Translations under genes and position numbers: made by a program
Source: Pseudomonadales bacterium
GTDB taxonomy: Bacteria > Pseudomonadota > Gammaproteobacteria > Pseudomonadales > Azotimanducaceae
DNA length: 64,000 bases
NCBI GenBank assembly: GCA_028285415.1
Contig: JANQPF010000026.1
Location: 124,001 to 188,000 of the forward strand
Direction of reading: 5' to 3'
Notes under the pieces: generated by a model
What the model saw: only the letters and a program-made list of their open reading frames with translations
Database searches by the model: none
Told to the model about the DNA's origin: nothing
In this document: positions 17,415 through 26,092 of the stretch, one piece after another
How the letters are laid out: each line of letters begins with the position of its first letter
Numbering within the stretch: position 1 is the first letter of the stretch

Positions 17415-19187
17415 ATGAGCGACGTGATTCGTATCGGTAACTGCAGCGGCTACTACGGCGACCGCCTGGCTGCCGCCAGGGAAATGATCGACGGCGGACC
17501 CATCGACGTCTTGACAGGCGACTACCTTGCCGAGCTGACCATGTCGATTCTCTATAACCAGAAACAGGCCCGCGGCGAGAACATGGGGTACGTCGGGACG
17601 TTTCTCAAGCAGATTCAGGACGTTGCCGCCGACTGCGTGGAACGCGGTATCAAAATCGTCACCAACGCCGGTGGTTTGAACCCCCGCAGCATGGCCGCCG
17701 AGGTGGAGAAGATCCTGGCTGAGCTCGGCGTTGAAGCCAGGGTTGCTTACATTGACGGCGACAATCTGCTCGACAGTCTCGACGAGTTACAGGCTGCCGG
17801 GCAGACGTTCACCAATCTCGATACGGGCGAAGCGCTCACCGATTCCGACGTCGAATCGTTGACCGCCAACGTCTACTTTGGCGGCTGGGGTATCAAAGAG
17901 GCGCTGGATCAGGGAGCGGACATTGTCATCTGTCCACGGGTGACCGATGCCGCGGTTGTCATTGGCCCCGCCGCGTGGAAGTTCAACTGGAGCCGTACCG
18001 ATTACGATGCGCTTGCAGGGGCGCTCACCGCCGGACACATCATCGAGTGCGGCGCCCAGTGCTGTGGAGGCAACTACTCCTTTTTCGAAGAAGTACCAAG
18101 CTTTCATAACGTCGGCTATCCCATTGCCGAAATCGAAGCCGACGGCAGCTTCACCGTAACCAAGCATCCGGGTACCGGCGGTCTCATTTCCGTTGGTACC
18201 ATCACCGCTCAGCTCCTGTACGAAACGTCCACCCCGGCCTATCTGAATCCGGACGTGATCGCGCACTTCGATACCATGAAAGTCGAACAGGTTGGCGAAG
18301 ACCGGGTACGGGTAAGCGGTACCCGCGGCAGCACGCCGCCGCCAACACATAAAGTCTGTTTCAACACGCTGGGACCTCACAAACAGACCAACGAAATCAT
18401 GCTGACGGGCCTCGACATCGAAAAGAAGGCTGAGGTTTATCTCGACCAGATCTTCCACAACCTCGGCGGCCGGGAGCAGTTTGACGACGTCGACGTTCAG
18501 CTCATCCGCAGTGACCATGAAAACCCGACGATGAACGAGGAAGCCCACGCCATCCTGCGGACAACGGTCACAACCTCGAATCCGAAGCTCGTCGGCCGTC
18601 TTTTTGACGCCAAGGTCATTGAGCTCGGGCTCGCCACCATTCCCGGCAACACCGGGCGTGGCGGCGGCGGTTTCACCGGCGCCCGCGTGACGGTGCACTG
18701 GCCGTCGACGATCGACAGCCAGCTGGTCACCGAATCCGTGCACCTTGGCGGCGAGACCACTGACGTGTTACCCACCCAGCGCATGGACTTCGAGGACATC
18801 TACTATCAGGAGACCCCTGCGGAGATTGCACCGGCACCCGGCGGGGCGACAACCACCATCCCATTCGGGCGGCTGTTTGGCACCCGCTCCGGAGACAAAG
18901 GCGGCAACGCCAACTGCGGCGTCTGGGCACGCTCTGACGATGCCTACAGCTGGCTCTACGAAAACCTGACGGTGGAGGAGTTCAAGCGGTTGTTGCCCGA
19001 CATGGCGGGTTTCGAAGTCGAGCGCTACGAGCTGCCGAATCTGCGCGCGCTGAACTTTTACATCAAAGGCATTCTGACCACCGGCGCCGCTTCCAACCAT
19101 CGTATCGACAAACAGGCCAAATCGCTCGGGGAGTATCTGCGGGCCAAGCACGTCGATGTGCCCGAGACGCTGGCGGCGGGACTTTGA
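17415..19187 (+). CDS. AtuA-like acyclic terpene utilization protein with C-terminal AtuA-like domain
   Basis: A 590-residue protein. The N-terminal 450 or so residues are the AtuA core (DUF1446): RIGNCSGYYGDR, GDYLAELTMSIL, VTNAGGLNPRSM, VYFGGWGIKEALDQGADIV and CGAQCCGGNYSFFEEV. The last 110 residues (IPFGRLFGTRSGDKGGNANCGVWAR, then LRALNFYIKGIL) are the AtuA-like ferredoxin-fold domain, which is often a separate small protein. GGAGGA precedes ATG 17415. AtuA is required for citronellol/geraniol use in Pseudomonas, but its reaction is not established as far as I know. It closes the carboxylase operon. Confidence 0.93.
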   Translation: MSDVIRIGNCSGYYGDRLAAAREMIDGGPIDVLTGDYLAELTMSILYNQKQARGENMGYVGTFLKQIQDVAADCVERGIKIVTNAGGLNPRSMAAEVEKILAELGVEARVAYIDGDNLLDSLDELQAAGQTFTNLDTGEALTDSDVESLTANVYFGGWGIKEALDQGADIVICPRVTDAAVVIGPAAWKFNWSRTDYDALAGALTAGHIIECGAQCCGGNYSFFEEVPSFHNVGYPIAEIEADGSFTVTKHPGTGGLISVGTITAQLLYETSTPAYLNPDVIAHFDTMKVEQVGEDRVRVSGTRGSTPPPTHKVCFNTLGPHKQTNEIMLTGLDIEKKAEVYLDQIFHNLGGREQFDDVDVQLIRSDHENPTMNEEAHAILRTTVTTSNPKLVGRLFDAKVIELGLATIPGNTGRGGGGFTGARVTVHWPSTIDSQLVTESVHLGGETTDVLPTQRMDFEDIYYQETPAEIAPAPGGATTTIPFGRLFGTRSGDKGGNANCGVWARSDDAYSWLYENLTVEEFKRLLPDMAGFEVERYELPNLRALNFYIKGILTTGAASNHRIDKQAKSLGEYLRAKHVDVPETLAAGL

Positions 19188-19223
19188 CCCGGCGTTGACG
19201 CCCAGGCGCAGTACAATCTCGGT

Positions 19224-20069
19224 ATGACGGATGAAAAACGCCAATACTGTGCAGAGCTGGCGCTGGCCGCCGGTGAGCCTTTGCTCGGCACGGCACCGCA
19301 GGTAGATGCGTGGCTGCTCCTGGAGTACCAACCAGTCTGGGAGAAAAAAGCGCTCGAAAACAATCAGTTACCTGACTTTGTTAATGAGTGGATTAGTAAT
19401 GTGGTGGCAACGCTCGACGCTGCCGGTTACAAACCTCGGGCGCAGTTCATCCGCCGCCGCCGCGACCGCAACCACGCGCTGAACCTCTTCACCGCACGTG
19501 ACGGCCGGTTCAAGCGCTACACGTTCGACAGCTACGAGGCGATGGTGAATGCCAGCCTCGATGACGACGATGGTGAAACGGTCACCGAGCCGCACTACTT
19601 CGTCTGCAGCAACGGTCGACGGGACCTGTGCTGCTCCCGGTTTGGCCTGCCCGTGTACGCGGAGCTGCGCGGCCACGTCGGCGACCGGGTCTGGGAAACC
19701 TCACACGTGGGCGGACATCGTTACGCAGCCAACGTGCTGACTCTGCCTCAGGGTGCTTTGTACGGTTACTTGAATCCGCATGCCGTTGCGGACTTTGTTG
19801 CGAACGTCGAGGCTGGCAAGCTTGCCATGGAACACCTGCGCGGTCGCTCCGCCTATCCGCCCGCCGCGCAGGCCGCGGAGACATTGGTGAACGAGACGGA
19901 CGCAACGCTCGAGGCCGTCGATGCTGACATCGTGACGTTCAAAACGTCGAGCGGTGTCGTGCGCGTCCGTGCGACACGAGCAGATACGGCGCTGCAGGTA
20001 GTACCGAGCTGCGGCAAAACGCTGGAAGCCCACTACCCCTGGCAGGTGGAACGGATGTCACCGACCTGA
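19224..20069 (+). CDS. Sucrase/ferredoxin-like protein (thioredoxin-like [2Fe-2S] fold)
   Basis: A 281-residue protein of the Suc/Fer-like family. Cluster-binding motifs: CSNGRRDLCCSRFG (about residues 127-141) and the HVGGHRYAANVLTLP region. The N-terminal part (GTAPQVDAWLLLEYQPVW) is typical of the family, and a small C-terminal domain follows (from about residue 215). The physiological role of bacterial members is unknown; they are presumed redox proteins. It begins 36 bp after the AtuA-like gene with only a weak ribosome binding site (CTCGGT), so it may be the tail of that operon. Confidence 0.88.
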   Translation: MTDEKRQYCAELALAAGEPLLGTAPQVDAWLLLEYQPVWEKKALENNQLPDFVNEWISNVVATLDAAGYKPRAQFIRRRRDRNHALNLFTARDGRFKRYTFDSYEAMVNASLDDDDGETVTEPHYFVCSNGRRDLCCSRFGLPVYAELRGHVGDRVWETSHVGGHRYAANVLTLPQGALYGYLNPHAVADFVANVEAGKLAMEHLRGRSAYPPAAQAAETLVNETDATLEAVDADIVTFKTSSGVVRVRATRADTALQVVPSCGKTLEAHYPWQVERMSPT

Positions 20070-20109
20070 AGCTTGCAGGCGACCTTTAAATCTGCGTGAC
20101 ACCCTTTGA

Positions 20110-20132
20110 CGAAGCTATACTAGTGGGCTTCG
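20110..20132. promoter_or_regulatory. Inverted repeat flanking a -10-like box before the BVMO gene
   Basis: The perfect 6-bp arms CGAAGC (20110-20115) and GCTTCG (20127-20132) are separated by 11 bp that begin with TATACT, a good -10-like hexamer. A matching -35 is not clear (GTGACA lies too close). This could be an operator over the promoter of the monooxygenase gene that starts 20 bp downstream. Arms this short can occur by chance. Confidence 0.3.
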
Positions 20133-20151
20133 ATGCAGCAAAGGCTCCAGC

Positions 20152-21984
20152 ATGGCGACCGAACGCGAACGTCTACACAACCTCTTTCCAGATCTCGACT
20201 TCGATCCAGAGGCGCTGCGCGCCAGGTACGCTCACGAACGCGACAGACGCATTCGCGATGACGGCGAGGATCAATACGTGGAGGCGGCGGACCAATTCGC
20301 CCACTACGCGGACGACGACCCCTACGCTGAGACCATAGAACGCGACCCCCTCGACATCGACATTGACGTGGCCGTCATCGGTGCCGGTTTCAGCGGCCTC
20401 ATGACCGCAGCGCGGTTGAAGGAACGTGGTGTCACAAACTTCAAGGTGATCGAAGCGGGGGGTGACTTCGGCGGCACCTGGTACTGGAACCGCTACCCCG
20501 GTGCGCAGTGTGACATCGAGTCCTACTGCTATCTGCCGCTGCTGGAAGAAACCGGGTACATGCCGAAGGAGAAGTACTCCTACGCGCCGGAGATTTTCGA
20601 GCACACCCGGCGCATCGGCGAGTACTTCGATCTCTACCCCAACACCCTCTTCCAGACCCGCGTCACCAGAATCTCCTGGAACGAGCAAGATCAGCATTGG
20701 GACGTCACCACCCATCGCGGGGACCACATTCGCGCGCAGTTTGTCATACAGGCTACGGGACCCGCCAACCGTCCCAAACTGCCCGGGATCCCCGGCATCG
20801 AGGATTTCAAAGGCCACACGTTCCATACCTCCCGCTGGGACTACGAATACACCGGTGGCGACCACAACGGCAACCTCGACAAGCTCGGCGATAAGAAGGT
20901 TGCCATCATCGGCACCGGCGCGACGGCCATTCAGTGTGTTCCTTTCCTCGGTGCGCATGCTGAAAGGCTGTACGTTTTTCAACGCACACCGTCTTCCGTG
21001 GATCTGCGCGGCAACAAACCGACGGACGAAGGGTGGTACGCCTCGCAGCAGCCTGGCTGGCAGCGTGCACGGCGGGAGAACTTCGCCGCCGTTCTGCTCG
21101 GGCAGAACTTCACCGAGGATCTCGTCGCAGACGGCTGGACAGACATCGCCCGGCGCATTGGCATTTCGCTCATGAACCGCAAAGCTGACGCGGGTGATCT
21201 CGACATGGAGGAGATCCTGTTGCGATCGGAGATTGCCGATTTCGAAAAGATGAACGAAATCCGCGCTCGGGTTGACGACTCGGTTGAAACCCAGGACACC
21301 GCCGAGGCTTTGAAGCCCTGGTACCGTCAGTTCTGTAAGCGTCCAACGTTCAACGACGAATACCTGGCGACGTTCAACCGTCCGAACGTCGAACTGGTGG
21401 ACTGCTCAGACAGCAAAGGCGTTGAGCGCATTACCGCGAACGGCGTGGTTGCAGGCGGCAAAGCATACGATGTCGATTGCATCATTTACGCCACCGGCTT
21501 TGAAATCACCACGTCCGCCCACCGCCGGGTCGACTTCGACACGATCGGGCGCAACGGTGAATCGCTTTATGATCACTGGGCTGACGGCTTCCGCACGCTG
21601 CATGGTCTTGCAAGCCACGGATTTCCCAACTGGTTCACGATTGGGATCAACCAGAACGGCCTGTCACCGAACATGACTTCCATGTTCGACGACCAGGCCG
21701 TGCACGTGAGTTACATCATCGACGAAGTGAAGAAGCGCGGGAAACGGGTCATCGAGGTCGATGCCGAGGCTGAGGAAGCCTGGGTGCAGCAGATTGTAGC
21801 GCTGGCCGGCACCGGGGCAACGGCGTTCCTGGAAGAGTGTACACCCGGTTACTACAACCGGGAAGGCAAGGGCTCTGGTGGCAACATGCAGAACTCTCCC
21901 TACGCTCCCGGTATAAACGCGTTCAACCACCTGTTGAAACAGTGGCGGGACAAAGGCGAGCTGGAAGGGATGAGTCTCGGTTGA
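20152..21984 (+). CDS. Type I Baeyer-Villiger monooxygenase
   Basis: A 610-residue FAD/NADPH monooxygenase. FAD Rossmann motif GAGFSG (residues 77-82) with the following GGTWYWNRYPGAQCD, characteristic of cyclohexanone-monooxygenase relatives. The BVMO fingerprint FKGHTFHTSRWD is at about 220-232 (FxGxxxHxxxW). NADPH Rossmann motif GTGATA. A later ATGFE motif completes the fold. It inserts oxygen next to a ketone carbonyl to give an ester or lactone. An AAAGG Shine-Dalgarno precedes ATG 20152. The ketone substrate is unknown; neighbouring CoA-ester genes suggest a terpenoid or alicyclic ketone. Confidence 0.95.
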   Translation: MATERERLHNLFPDLDFDPEALRARYAHERDRRIRDDGEDQYVEAADQFAHYADDDPYAETIERDPLDIDIDVAVIGAGFSGLMTAARLKERGVTNFKVIEAGGDFGGTWYWNRYPGAQCDIESYCYLPLLEETGYMPKEKYSYAPEIFEHTRRIGEYFDLYPNTLFQTRVTRISWNEQDQHWDVTTHRGDHIRAQFVIQATGPANRPKLPGIPGIEDFKGHTFHTSRWDYEYTGGDHNGNLDKLGDKKVAIIGTGATAIQCVPFLGAHAERLYVFQRTPSSVDLRGNKPTDEGWYASQQPGWQRARRENFAAVLLGQNFTEDLVADGWTDIARRIGISLMNRKADAGDLDMEEILLRSEIADFEKMNEIRARVDDSVETQDTAEALKPWYRQFCKRPTFNDEYLATFNRPNVELVDCSDSKGVERITANGVVAGGKAYDVDCIIYATGFEITTSAHRRVDFDTIGRNGESLYDHWADGFRTLHGLASHGFPNWFTIGINQNGLSPNMTSMFDDQAVHVSYIIDEVKKRGKRVIEVDAEAEEAWVQQIVALAGTGATAFLEECTPGYYNREGKGSGGNMQNSPYAPGINAFNHLLKQWRDKGELEGMSLG

Positions 21985-21994
21985 GACTACGCCG

Positions 21995-24900
21995 TCAGAC
22001 AGACGACTCTGACACGTCGCGGCTCAACAGGGTGTTCACCACCGATAGCAGCTGAGCTCGCGTAAACGGTTTGCCAATGAAGTGGTCCACGTGTTCACAC
22101 GACGGCTGCACCGCCCCGCTCATCAAAATGATCGGCAGATCCGGATGTTCGCTCCTCGCCCTCGCCGCCACATCCTGCCCGCGTATTCCGCGCATGGTCT
22201 GATCCGTGATCAACAGGTCATATTCGGTGCTTACGATCTTTTCAATGGCTTCCTCGCCGGAGCTGACGCAGACGACGGTGAATCCGGCAGATTCAAGCAG
22301 ACCCGTGAGCGTGCTGAGAATGTCCTCTTCATCGTCCACTAACAAAACCGTGCCCTCGCCGGCCACATTCTCAGTCTCGGCATCGTCCAACGCCTGCCTG
22401 GGTTTGATGTCCCCCTCATAGCGTGGCAGGTAGATATCAAACCTGGATCCTTCCCCAATGGCACTCTGAAGACGAACCGCGCCGTCCAACTGAGTGACAA
22501 TTCCGTGTACAACAGAGAGTCCGAGTCCCGATCCTTCCCCCGGCGCGCGCGTGGTGAAGTACGGTTCGAACACGCGGGCCTGCACCTGTTCATCCATGCC
22601 TGGGCCGGTATCCGCAACGCTGATCAGCAGGTAACGGCCGGGATGTGCCAATAACAGTGAGCGCGATGTCTCGATGTCGAGATCCAGGAGCTCGGTTGAG
22701 ACGGTGACATTACCCGGCGCCTCCCCCATTGACTGTATGGCGTTCGTGCACAGGTTGAGCACAACCTGAATGATTTGCGCCGGATCCGCGAGCACCAGTT
22801 CCCCGCCATCGTCCAGAGCTTCGATTAGAGAGATATTTGGCGGCAGCACCGGGTGCACCAGCTGCAGCGCCTCCCCGACCGTGACCGAGAGATCGGTCGG
22901 CTTGCGAGAACCCCGGGTCACCTGGCCGAAGGTCAGTATCCCCTTGATGATCTCGCGCGCCCTTTCGACCGAAGCACCAATTTTCTCCTGATAAGCCCGC
23001 GCCGGACTGTCAGCGGCAAGCTCCGAGCGCGACAGCTCGGCGTAGCCGAGAATGGCGCTCAGAATATTGTTGAAATCGTGCGCAACGCCTCTCGACAGCG
23101 TGCCCAACGCTTCGAGCTTCTGCGATTTGTGCAGCTCATGCTCCAGCACTCGCATCTGCGTGACGTCGGTCCCGGACATCAACAACCCGCCGGTGATCCT
23201 GGCGACGTGCCAGGCCACGAGCCGATCGTCGCCCGCCTGGTCACGTATGTGAAACTCGCAGTATGTGTACTGGCTCGCCTCATCCAGTAGCTTCTTGGCG
23301 TTCAGCGCCTGATCCGGCGGCACCAGATCCTTGAAAAAATGCAGCCCGACAATCTCCGATTCATCGCGTCCGAAAACTCGAGCGCCCTTCTGATTGACGA
23401 GTGACACCCGGTCCTGATCATCCAGAGCCAGAATGATGACTTCGACTATGTCCAGATACTGCTGGGCGCGACGTTGCTCACTGGCAAGCTGCCGCTCTTT
23501 GGCCTCGCGCTCTTCCACCTCAAAGAGCAGCGCCGCATGCGCCTTGTTCAGCTCGGTCGTCTTGGCCATCCGGTTCTGCCACGATTTCCAACCGGAGACG
23601 ACAAGCATGAGCGCAACGATTGCGTACGCCATGTATGCCGTCGTGCTGGCCCACGGCGCTGCCAGGACACGAATGGGCAGCGCAATCTCCGCGCTACCCG
23701 CAGCACCGTCGGCGTTCGAGGCGCGCACTTTGAACAGGTATTCACCCGGATCGAGATTCGTATACGAAACGCGATGCCGGTTGCCGTCTTCGATCCACCC
23801 GGAGTCGAAGCCCTCGAGCATGTGCATGTATTGACTGGTCTGGCGTGCGCCGAAGTTCATGGTCGAAAACTCGAGCGTCACCATCCTGTCTTCGTGGCTG
23901 AGCACCAGATCCTCATTCCGATTGGGAATCGGAAATTCCCGGTTCATCTTGGTGATGCTGGTGAGCACCAGATCCGAGATGGAACGATCAGGGCGTATCT
24001 CACCAGGGTCGAACGCGGTAAATCCCGCAGTGCCGCCGAAAAGCAGATGGCCCGATCGCAGCCGCAGTGAGGCTGCAAAGTTGTATTCGCTGCCCGGCAG
24101 GCCGTCTTCTTCGCTGAAGCGACGTACGTCGCGCAAGCTCATGGTCTCGGTATCGAGGACAATCCGCGTGATCCCCCGGCTGCCGCTGATCCAGACGGCG
24201 CCGTCATTGTCGACCTGCATGCCATAGACCACACTCGTCGCCAATCCGTCGGACGTGTCGAAATTGAGAAACTGCTCACGCCCTGCGGCCCGGTCTGCCG
24301 CCAGCCAGACGTTAACACCGGCATCCGAAGTACCGATCCACAGGTTGGCGTCCCGGTCCTCGACTACAATCCACGCATCGTCACTGGCGAGGCTTTCGGG
24401 ACGATCGGGATCATGCCGTATTGACAAAAAGGTCTCGTCCACAGGGTCGAATCGGCACAGACCCCCTCCGTGCGTACCGAGCCAGAACACCCGCGCGGCC
24501 TCCTGGTAGATTGAGAGCACCCTGTCAGCGCAGAGGCTGCTCACGTCACCGGGGTCATGACGGAAGTGTGTGAAGTTATCCGTGGCCGGCTCGTAGCGAT
24601 TGAGGCCACCGAGATAAGTGCCCACCCACACGCCTCCGGCGGCATCTTCCAGCAAGCTTGTTACACCGTTGAACGAAAGACTCCCGGGATCGTCAGGATC
24701 GTGTCGATAAGCGTGCCACTGCCCGGACACGGGATCATAGCGATTGACGCCCTCAGCCCGCGTACCCGCCCAGACCTGATCATTGGATGCCTGGATCATC
24801 AGCGTTGTGATCCGGTCGCTGCTGAGCGGTCCGGGAACGCGGTCTGAAGATCCCGTCGTCAGGTCATATCTGTTGATGCCGCCGCCCATGGACGCAACCC

Positions 24901-25993
24901 AGACGCCCGATGCATCGTCTTCGGCAAAGCTCGAGATCCAGTTGCTGGACGCCCCGCTGAAGTTGACGAAGGTGCTGGCAATGGGATTCAGCACGCTGAG
25001 GCCCGTGTGTGTGCCGATCCAGAGCAGGCCGTCCCGATCCTCGTAGAGGGCTGAAACATGATCGCCGATGAGGCTGCGCTGATTGCCGCCGTCGTGCTGA
25101 AAGTTGGTGAACGAAGCTCCGTCGAAGCGCGTGAGGCCAGCGGCTTCATTGCCTACCCACAGAGTCTCGTCCGCGCACAAGAGCAGCGCACGGTAGCTGT
25201 TCGATGGTAAGCCACCGGCGCCTTCCGGCGTGTGGCTGTGACGTTCGACCGCCTGCGTCGCGCGGTCGAGTTGGAAAAGCCCGTTCTCATACGTGCCCAC
25301 CCACACCGTCTTGTCGTCTCCAACGACGTTACGGACGCGCTCGCCATCCGCGATACTGTCGACCATCACGAAGTCCTGCGCACCAGGCTCGAGCTTGTAC
25401 AGGCCCGACCCATCCGTGCCCGCCCAGACCGTCCCTTCGGAACCGACATGCAATGCTTTGACGCGCTCGTTGCCTACGCTGTAGCTCACCTGCATTCCAG
25501 ACGCCGGGTCGAGACGCACGACACCTGCGCCATCCGTACCCAGATAAAGGAAACCCTTGCCGTCCTCGGCAATGGCGCGCACGGCCGGCGCCAGGGCATA
25601 GCGCTGAAAAGCCTGGGTCGTCCGATCGTAACGGGCGACACCCCCCGATGCAGCGCCAACCCAGATGTCACCGTTGCGGTCGGTGTGCAGCGCCCAGATC
25701 CAATCGCCTGGCAGCGAATTCGGATCGTCGCTATCGTGAAAAAACTGGCGGAACTTGTAGCCGTCGTAGCGGTTGAGCCCCTGCTGCGTGCCAATCCAGT
25801 AGAAGCCGAGGTTGTCCTGGGTGATCGCCATGACGACACCCTGTGACAGCCCGTCACGAACCGTCAGCCGGTCGAATCGAAGTTGGTCGAGTGCCAGTCC
25901 GGCTTGTGGGAAGCCGTACAATAAACAGACGAGCAGCAACGCCCCTCGCCAAGGCGTGATCCTTAAATTCTTATCGTTCTGCAAGCTGGACAC
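21995..25993 (-). CDS. Hybrid two-component sensor with 14-blade-type ligand-binding propeller
   Basis: About 1332 residues. Signal/membrane segment near the N-terminus (WRGALLLVCLLYGF), then about 700 residues of two-component regulator propeller repeats (recurring WIGT, GVWVG, LWIGTHTGL). Next come a Y_Y_Y domain (ending IALPIRVL), one membrane helix (AYMAYAIVALMLVV), a coiled coil, PAS, HisKA (HDFNN), HATPase (ADTGPGMD, GEGSGLGLSVVHG) and a C-terminal REC (VDDEED, ITDQTM). This layout is typical of Bacteroides-type hybrid regulators, although no AraC domain follows. The start is uncertain: GTG 25993 is preferred for signal placement, but the frame is open to GTG 26053. It lies next to a divergent secreted protease. 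Confidence 0.9.
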   Translation of the reverse strand: MSSLQNDKNLRITPWRGALLLVCLLYGFPQAGLALDQLRFDRLTVRDGLSQGVVMAITQDNLGFYWIGTQQGLNRYDGYKFRQFFHDSDDPNSLPGDWIWALHTDRNGDIWVGAASGGVARYDRTTQAFQRYALAPAVRAIAEDGKGFLYLGTDGAGVVRLDPASGMQVSYSVGNERVKALHVGSEGTVWAGTDGSGLYKLEPGAQDFVMVDSIADGERVRNVVGDDKTVWVGTYENGLFQLDRATQAVERHSHTPEGAGGLPSNSYRALLLCADETLWVGNEAAGLTRFDGASFTNFQHDGGNQRSLIGDHVSALYEDRDGLLWIGTHTGLSVLNPIASTFVNFSGASSNWISSFAEDDASGVWVASMGGGINRYDLTTGSSDRVPGPLSSDRITTLMIQASNDQVWAGTRAEGVNRYDPVSGQWHAYRHDPDDPGSLSFNGVTSLLEDAAGGVWVGTYLGGLNRYEPATDNFTHFRHDPGDVSSLCADRVLSIYQEAARVFWLGTHGGGLCRFDPVDETFLSIRHDPDRPESLASDDAWIVVEDRDANLWIGTSDAGVNVWLAADRAAGREQFLNFDTSDGLATSVVYGMQVDNDGAVWISGSRGITRIVLDTETMSLRDVRRFSEEDGLPGSEYNFAASLRLRSGHLLFGGTAGFTAFDPGEIRPDRSISDLVLTSITKMNREFPIPNRNEDLVLSHEDRMVTLEFSTMNFGARQTSQYMHMLEGFDSGWIEDGNRHRVSYTNLDPGEYLFKVRASNADGAAGSAEIALPIRVLAAPWASTTAYMAYAIVALMLVVSGWKSWQNRMAKTTELNKAHAALLFEVEEREAKERQLASEQRRAQQYLDIVEVIILALDDQDRVSLVNQKGARVFGRDESEIVGLHFFKDLVPPDQALNAKKLLDEASQYTYCEFHIRDQAGDDRLVAWHVARITGGLLMSGTDVTQMRVLEHELHKSQKLEALGTLSRGVAHDFNNILSAILGYAELSRSELAADSPARAYQEKIGASVERAREIIKGILTFGQVTRGSRKPTDLSVTVGEALQLVHPVLPPNISLIEALDDGGELVLADPAQIIQVVLNLCTNAIQSMGEAPGNVTVSTELLDLDIETSRSLLLAHPGRYLLISVADTGPGMDEQVQARVFEPYFTTRAPGEGSGLGLSVVHGIVTQLDGAVRLQSAIGEGSRFDIYLPRYEGDIKPRQALDDAETENVAGEGTVLLVDDEEDILSTLTGLLESAGFTVVCVSSGEEAIEKIVSTEYDLLITDQTMRGIRGQDVAARARSEHPDLPIILMSGAVQPSCEHVDHFIGKPFTRAQLLSVVNTLLSRDVSESSV

Positions 25994-26092
25994 CCTGAAC
26001 CCGCTAGACAATGTAATGGACAACTCGATGCAAAGCCAATAGCGGCAAGCCACGCTTGTGCTGGAGATTCTGCCACGTTAGTCTGCCCCGCG

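Noticed and set aside
17787-18743. 318-codon open frame antisense to the AtuA-like gene
   Set aside because: Same reason: lies inside a strongly supported gene and reads as low-complexity.
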